Shown here: piece by piece, positions 59,509-64,000 of the stretch
Numbering within the stretch: the stretch's first letter is position 1
Layout of the letters: each line of letters begins with the position of its first letter
Assembly: GCA_947167715.1 (NCBI GenBank)
Contig: CAMVJD010000012.1
Coordinates: 1 to 64,000, forward strand
Length of the DNA: 64,000 nt
Reading direction: 5' to 3'
DNA from: an uncultured Eubacteriaceae bacterium
Lineage (GTDB): Bacteria; Bacillota; Clostridia; Lachnospirales; CAG-274
Notes under the pieces: model-generated
The model's input: only the letters and a program-made list of their open reading frames with translations
Database searches by the model: none
Told to the model about the DNA's origin: nothing
Made by a program: the position numbers and the translations under genes

Positions 59509-60024
59509 AAAACTACTCCGCAAAATGCCCTTTTTTGGACGTATAGTGTAAGGGTTAAATTGGAGCAGATTTTTTAAAACTGTTTTTGATCTTAAAAACT
59601 CTTATGAATAAATAAATGAACTTTGAAAAAGAAAACTCGCAAGATAACGGCGATGTAGCATAACAACAAAACGGGTACATTCCTTTATAAGTGAGCCGTG
59701 CGGCAAATACGCCAAGACTTCCGTTATTTATTATGGAACGAGCGATAAACATTCTGCCGTAATACAAATGCTATTTGTGGGCAATGACCTTATAAGGGGA
59801 CAATGATACTTCCGCACAGTCACAGTCCGAGCGTTAAGAGCGTCACAGGCAATGAGTGTGGTTTCGATATAGTCGGAAAGGTGTAGATCCTATGGAGCAG
59901 TTTCGCAAGCTGCCGCCCGTAATGTTTTTTATTCTAATATCAGAAACCAGAAAATCAATTTAATGTATATGATTTTTTGATTTGTGCTATTAAGCATATA
60001 TTCCAAAGAAAGGGGGTAACTGTT
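59509..60024. other. 516-base gap before the DUF6870 gene
   Basis: No supported gene. A possible 15-residue peptide (59616-59663) has no ribosome site. The region 59700-59930 has low coding potential but several short pairings (e.g. GCAG/CTGC near 59899-59914; repeated GAGCGT around 59829-59843), so a leader RNA or recombination site is possible. A Tn-like upstream region of the recombinases is often conserved here. Confidence 0.5.
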
Positions 60025-60270
60025 ATGAATACGGTTATATCTATAAAATACACGAACTTTTTAAATGTTCCGAAAGACAGCTTGACCGACATCAATGACG
60101 TCAACGTAAACAAGGAGTTAAGCAAGAAAGACCGCATAAAAGAGTTTATCAAGCAGATGAAAAACCCATACATATATAAGTGCGGCAAATTTATCGTTAA
60201 TTCAAAGTACACAAACAACGGTTTTTATATGGAAGATCAGCTGAGAAGCGTTTGCGAAAGCAAATCGTAA
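60025..60270 (+). CDS. DUF6870-family small protein
   Basis: 81 aa; start 60025 has AAAGGGGGT upstream (an in-frame ATG at 59977 lacks a site). VPKDSLTDINDVNVNKELSK, KDRIKEFIKQMKNPYIYKCG and FIVNSKYTNNGF match the DUF6870 pattern seen just before serine recombinases in clostridial elements. Function unknown; the constant place suggests help in excision. Confidence 0.75.
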   Translation: MNTVISIKYTNFLNVPKDSLTDINDVNVNKELSKKDRIKEFIKQMKNPYIYKCGKFIVNSKYTNNGFYMEDQLRSVCESKS

Positions 60271-60278
60271 AATAATAC

Positions 60279-60307
60279 TTGCATATTCCGCAAAGCTATG
60301 GTACAAT
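60279..60307 (+). promoter_or_regulatory. Promoter of the large serine recombinase operon
   Basis: TTGCAT (60279-60284), 17-bp spacer, TACAAT (60302-60307); an 85-base leader precedes the ATG at 60399. Confidence 0.65.
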
Positions 60308-60398
60308 AAATCTTGGAAAAAGAACTGAATATAATAATTCAAACTCAAATCTCCTTGATTTTGCGGGACTATGCCGTAAAATTATAGGAGGTTTTTTT

Positions 60399-62012
60399 AT
60401 GCCAAAATACTATGCAATAAACTATGTCAGACTTTCTTATACAGACGATAGGACCTGCGAAAGCGACAGTATTACAAACCAAAAGAAATATATTGAAGAA
60501 TTTGTCAAGAAAAATCCAGATATTGAGGTCGTAGATGTTAAAGTCGATGACGGATATTCGGGCATCGTATTTGACCGCCCTGCGTTCAAGGAAATGATAG
60601 AAGATATTAAAAGCGGTAAAATAAACTGCGTTATAGTAAAAGACCTTTCAAGGCTGGGCAGAGAATACAACGAAACATTTACATACCTGCGGAAAGTTTT
60701 TCCTGCATTGGGTGTACGCTTCATTGCCATAAACGATAACATTGATACGGCGAAAGAGGCAATAACAAACGATTTGTCAATATCTTTCAAAGGTGTTATG
60801 AATGACGAATACTGCCGCGATATATCCATAAAAACAAGAACGGCATTGAACATCAAAAGAAAAAACGGCGATTATGTGGGTGCAACACCCGTTTATGGCT
60901 ACAAAAAGTCAGAAGAAAATAATAACCGGCTCGTTATTGATGATTATGCCGCAAGCATCGTAAAGGATATATTCAAGATGCGTATCGACGGCATAAGTGC
61001 CGATAAAATTGCGGCACAACTCAATGATAAGGGCGTACTTTCTCCGAGAGAATATAAGAAAGACAACAATATACCTCTTCCGAGAAACGGCTACTGCGAC
61101 AAAGCCAATTCCAAATGGTCGGCTACTACAATAATCCGTATACTCAAAGATGAGATCTACACCGGTAAACTCATTCAGGGCAAGCAAGGCACACCGAATT
61201 ACAAAATCAAAGAACTTGTCAAGCGTTCCGAGGACGAACTTTTCATTACCGAAAACGCCCACGAGGCTATAATCAGCAAACACGATTTTGACCTTGTTCA
61301 AAAGCTGATGCAGCTGGACACAAGAATATCTCCCAAAACAGACAGATTACATCTGTTTTCGGGAATGCTTATTTGCGGCTGCTGCGGCAATCGTATGACC
61401 CGAAAAACCGTCGCTTACAAGGGGAATAAATATTTTTACTACTACTGCCCCACAGGAAAAAAGAACGGATGCAAGGGCGAAAATATGGTCAAGGAAGATG
61501 ATCTGACCGAATGTGTGACCGAAAGCATACAAGCATATATCAAAAATGTGACCTCATTGCAGGATGTGTTGTCGGGCATTGACAGCTCGGCGATAAATGC
61601 CGAAAGATGCGGCAGAATAAAAACGCAGATAGCCGAGATCCAGAAACAGCTGAAAAAGACAGCCGATTTTAAGTCTACTCTTTACGAAAACTTTATTTCG
61701 GGCATTCTCGATAAAGACGATTACAAAGCCTTAAAAGCCACATATTCAAAAGACGAACAGAAATTAAACGATACTATAAAAACATTGGAGTCGGAACTTG
61801 ATGAATGTGTGAATAACACTTCAAAAAAGGCTTTGTGGACAGAACACTTCAAACAGTTTGAAAACATATCGGAATTAGACCGAAACATAGTTGTTCAGCT
61901 TATTGTAAGCATAAAGATATTTGACAAAACTCATTTACAGATAACCTATAACTTTGAAGATGAATACGAACAGGCTTTGTCTGTATTGGAAAATATGACG
62001 GAGGCGGTATAA
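60399..62012 (+). CDS. Large serine recombinase 1 (site-specific integrase)
   Basis: 537 aa; start 60399 follows TAGGAGG, and upstream in-frame start 60279 is within the promoter. Catalytic domain: NYVRLSYTDD with Ser13, KDLSRLGREYNE; recombinase domain (GATPVYGYKKSEENN, WSATTIIRILKDEIYTGK); zinc ribbon (ICGCCGNRMTRK, CPTGKKNGCKGE); coiled-coil and C-terminal part. This class integrates and excises ICEs without host sites of great length. It ends exactly at the ATG of recombinase 2 and shares a transcript with it. Confidence 0.95.
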   Translation: MPKYYAINYVRLSYTDDRTCESDSITNQKKYIEEFVKKNPDIEVVDVKVDDGYSGIVFDRPAFKEMIEDIKSGKINCVIVKDLSRLGREYNETFTYLRKVFPALGVRFIAINDNIDTAKEAITNDLSISFKGVMNDEYCRDISIKTRTALNIKRKNGDYVGATPVYGYKKSEENNNRLVIDDYAASIVKDIFKMRIDGISADKIAAQLNDKGVLSPREYKKDNNIPLPRNGYCDKANSKWSATTIIRILKDEIYTGKLIQGKQGTPNYKIKELVKRSEDELFITENAHEAIISKHDFDLVQKLMQLDTRISPKTDRLHLFSGMLICGCCGNRMTRKTVAYKGNKYFYYYCPTGKKNGCKGENMVKEDDLTECVTESIQAYIKNVTSLQDVLSGIDSSAINAERCGRIKTQIAEIQKQLKKTADFKSTLYENFISGILDKDDYKALKATYSKDEQKLNDTIKTLESELDECVNNTSKKALWTEHFKQFENISELDRNIVVQLIVSIKIFDKTHLQITYNFEDEYEQALSVLENMTEAV

Positions 62013-63641
62013 ATGGCAAGGAAAAGCAGAAAAAATATAGCTGTATCGGAAACAACCGAAATAAATACACCTGTTTGTATAAGAACAGTGCAATATATCA
62101 GGTTATCCGTTGAGGACAGCAGCAACAAAGGTAATTCCATTGAAAACCAAAAGTTGATACTCGATGATTTTATTGCACAGCATCCCGATATGCAATGCGT
62201 AGGTGTGTATATCGACAACGGAACTACGGGTACAAACTTTAATAGACCCGAATTTCAAAAGCTTACGGCTGATATTGAAGCGGGCAAAATAGATTGTGTC
62301 GTCGTAAAAGACCTTTCAAGGCTTGGCAGAAACAGCATTGATACGGGCTTTTATATCGAAAGATACTTCCCAGAACACAACATAAGATTTATTGCGGTAA
62401 ACGATAACTATGACACCGCCGATCCAAAAGCAAATAATGGCTTAATGTTGTATCTTAAAAACATTATCAACGAAGCGTATGCCCTTGATATTGGCAAAAA
62501 AATAAAAACACAGCGAAAACAAGCTATGCGTGAGGGTCAATATGTTGCCGCAAGAGCAATATACGGATATATCAAAGACCCGAATGACAAGCATAAACTT
62601 ATTGTAAATCCCGATACCGCACCTATCGTCAAAATGATATTTGAAAGTTATGCAGGTGGGAATACCAAAAGAAGTATATGCAACAAACTTATAAATAGCG
62701 GCATACCCGCACCGGGAAGTTATGATTACAAAGGTGTGTTAAAAAATACTGTTTCTAAGGCTTGGACTTCAAGATCACTGGAACATATATTAACCAGAGA
62801 AATATATACGGGTAAACTTGTACAGGGCAGAACCGCAAAATGCAACCACAAGCGGGTAAATCAAACCTCGGATAAGTGGATAACGGTCGATGGCACCCAT
62901 GAGGCTATTATATCCCAAGAATTGTTTGATAAGGCACAGCAGAGAATTGTAAAGGCAAAAGAAGATCATAGAACAAAACTGACAGATGCCTATACTGAAA
63001 ATATTTTTAAGGGTAAGATAGTATGCGGCTGCTGTGGTCGCAGTATGATACGAATCAGACAACGCCGCATAACAACAAAAGACAGGTACATTTTCCTTTG
63101 TGTCTCAAATCAGGTAAAGAGCAATACCTGTGATGCCGGCAAAATTTACGAGGATGAGATATTCGATGTTATTTTGACAGTTCTCAGCACTCAAATAGAC
63201 ATACTTGTCGATAATAAAAATAAGCTGTACGACCTGCTTTACGATAAATCGAGGATAGCCGAGCAAAACAAAGAACTTCAAAGGCTGAAAGCATATATTT
63301 CTCAAAATCGTAATTATTTAAGCACTTTATATGAAAATCTTGTAAATAATATTATTACTGCCGAAGAATATAAAGATTTGCGGGAAGTATATGCACAAAA
63401 AATATCGGATGCCGTTCACTCGGCAAACGATATTGAAAACAAGCAAAACAGACTTAAGCGTGAATATGATAAGTTTTGTGAGACCGAAAATATGGTATCG
63501 GCTCTTTTAAAGGACGAAAACTTCACAAAGAAACTTATAGACGCGCTTATTGATAAGATAACGGTTTACAGCGATAACCGTATAGAAATAAAATATACAT
63601 TCGACAATGAATTTAATACGGAGGTGTGGAACAATGAATGA
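62013..63641 (+). CDS. Large serine recombinase 2
   Basis: 542 aa, GGAGGCGG site, starting right after the first recombinase stop. Catalytic Ser32 in QYIRLSVEDSSNKGNSIENQ, KDLSRLGRNSIDTGF; recombinase domain (ARAIYGYIKDPND, WTSRSLEHILTREIYTGK); zinc ribbon (VCGCCGRSMIR, C-term CDAGK); long coiled coil. It has an N-terminal extension of about 25 residues compared with recombinases 1 and 3. Probably acts with its neighbours, since the genes overlap or abut. Confidence 0.95.
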   Translation: MARKSRKNIAVSETTEINTPVCIRTVQYIRLSVEDSSNKGNSIENQKLILDDFIAQHPDMQCVGVYIDNGTTGTNFNRPEFQKLTADIEAGKIDCVVVKDLSRLGRNSIDTGFYIERYFPEHNIRFIAVNDNYDTADPKANNGLMLYLKNIINEAYALDIGKKIKTQRKQAMREGQYVAARAIYGYIKDPNDKHKLIVNPDTAPIVKMIFESYAGGNTKRSICNKLINSGIPAPGSYDYKGVLKNTVSKAWTSRSLEHILTREIYTGKLVQGRTAKCNHKRVNQTSDKWITVDGTHEAIISQELFDKAQQRIVKAKEDHRTKLTDAYTENIFKGKIVCGCCGRSMIRIRQRRITTKDRYIFLCVSNQVKSNTCDAGKIYEDEIFDVILTVLSTQIDILVDNKNKLYDLLYDKSRIAEQNKELQRLKAYISQNRNYLSTLYENLVNNIITAEEYKDLREVYAQKISDAVHSANDIENKQNRLKREYDKFCETENMVSALLKDENFTKKLIDALIDKITVYSDNRIEIKYTFDNEFNTEVWNNE

Positions 63642-64000
63642 TTATACAGTAGCAATATACCTTCGATTATCCATTGATGATGTAAGAAGCGAGAGTATCA
63701 GCATAGAATCTCAAAGGCTATTGCTTACAGAGTATGCAGAAAAAATGCCTGTGCAAAATGTGAAGATCGTTGAATATACGGACAACGGCTATACAGGCAC
63801 AAACTTTGAAAGACCCGCAGTACAACGACTTTTGTCGGATATACAACTTAATAAGATAAACTGTATTCTTGTTAAGGACTTTTCAAGGTTCGGCAGAAAC
63901 AGCATTGAGGTCGGTTACTTTACCCAGCAGGTTTTCCCGCTGTTTAATGTTCGGTTCATTTCCGTGAGTGATTGTTTTGACAGCGATGAACACAAGGGCG
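63634..64000 (+). CDS. Large serine recombinase 3 (partial, runs off the window)
   Basis: First about 122 residues only. ATG 63634 lies 8 bases before the previous stop, with ACGGAGG upstream. YLRLSIDDVRSESISIESQ with Ser13, DNGYTGTNFERPAVQRLL and KDFSRFGRNSIEVGYF show a complete catalytic start. Note Phe in place of Leu in KDFSRFGR. The rest, including zinc ribbon and the element end, lies beyond 64000. Confidence 0.93.
   Translation, partial: MNDYTVAIYLRLSIDDVRSESISIESQRLLLTEYAEKMPVQNVKIVEYTDNGYTGTNFERPAVQRLLSDIQLNKINCILVKDFSRFGRNSIEVGYFTQQVFPLFNVRFISVSDCFDSDEHKG

Larger units (their letters stand above)
1..64000. mobile_element. Integrative and conjugative element (partial, most of the window)
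   Basis: The window holds a full set of ICE functions: replication-initiator-like and antirepressor genes (0.2-2.1 kb), a Gram-positive type IV secretion set (2.9-13.6 kb), topoisomerase and giant helicase (14.5-29.9 kb), MobC plus relaxase (30.0-32.0 kb), cargo (32-57 kb), and a repressor, sigma-like gene and large serine recombinases (57-64 kb). Order and families match the Tn1549/CTn class of Firmicute elements. Attachment ends were not seen, so the exact limits are unknown; the right end should lie beyond the third recombinase. Whether all the cargo moves with the backbone is inference. Confidence 0.85.

Overview
The window is an AT-rich stretch of a Clostridia-type Firmicute. It carries most of an integrative and conjugative element (ICE) of the general Tn1549/CTn-like class. 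Evidence for the host group: AGGAGG ribosome sites almost everywhere, near-consensus TTGACA/TATAAT promoters, ICE families typical of gut Clostridia (PcfB, CD1115-type VirD4, PrgI, DUF4315, DUF6017, DUF6870, TnpV), and a type I dockerin, which points to a Ruminococcus-like or other cellulosome-forming relative. No rRNA, intact tRNA, housekeeping gene or CRISPR array was seen, so both ends appear to lie inside the element or near its edge.

Layout. (1) 1-2.6 kb: a clipped winged-helix-like fragment, a replication-initiator-like protein with DUF6017, a BRO/KilA-type antirepressor and an unknown protein. (2) 2.9-13.6 kb: the conjugation module on the + strand in transfer order: PcfB, VirD4 coupling ATPase, VirB2-like pilin, VirB6-like channel, PrgI, VirB4 ATPase, a membrane-anchored M23 hydrolase, DUF4315 and a secreted transglutaminase-like protein. 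(3) 13.7-31.97 kb: DNA processing: a DndC/PAPS-reductase-like protein, topoisomerase III, a small adenine methylase, a Sel1-repeat protein, a 3802-residue methylase/SNF2 helicase giant with a TnpV gene nested in another frame, then MobC and a MOBP-type relaxase.

(4) 32-56.9 kb: three cargo blocks, each opening with a small serine recombinase (32.0, 38.6 and 50.9 kb). Block A holds a HigA-ImmA fusion, a four-gene DUF4417/nuclease-like/zinc-ribbon cassette and a YolD plus Y-family polymerase pair. Block B is a run of seven exported proteins: a lipoprotein, stalk-domain proteins, a 1387-aa lipase-like surface protein and a 1009-aa protein with two C-type lectin domains and a dockerin. Block C holds a SLOG-type protein overlapping a type IIG restriction-modification-like enzyme, two unknowns and a YgjP-type metalloprotease. 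(5) 56.9-64 kb: the control and integration end: a structured non-coding segment, a cI/LexA-type repressor facing small genes through an operator-rich gap, three tandem copies of a covarying RNA fold, a sigma-like protein whose ribosome site lies in a 15-bp hairpin, DUF6870, and three large serine recombinases in a row (the third runs off the window).

The strongest candidates for something undescribed are the triple RNA fold at 58.4-58.7 kb, the DUF4417/nuclease/double zinc-ribbon cassette at 34.3-36.4 kb, and the nested TnpV gene that coincides with the low-complexity linker of the giant protein. Functional names are from reading motifs by eye; no database search was possible.
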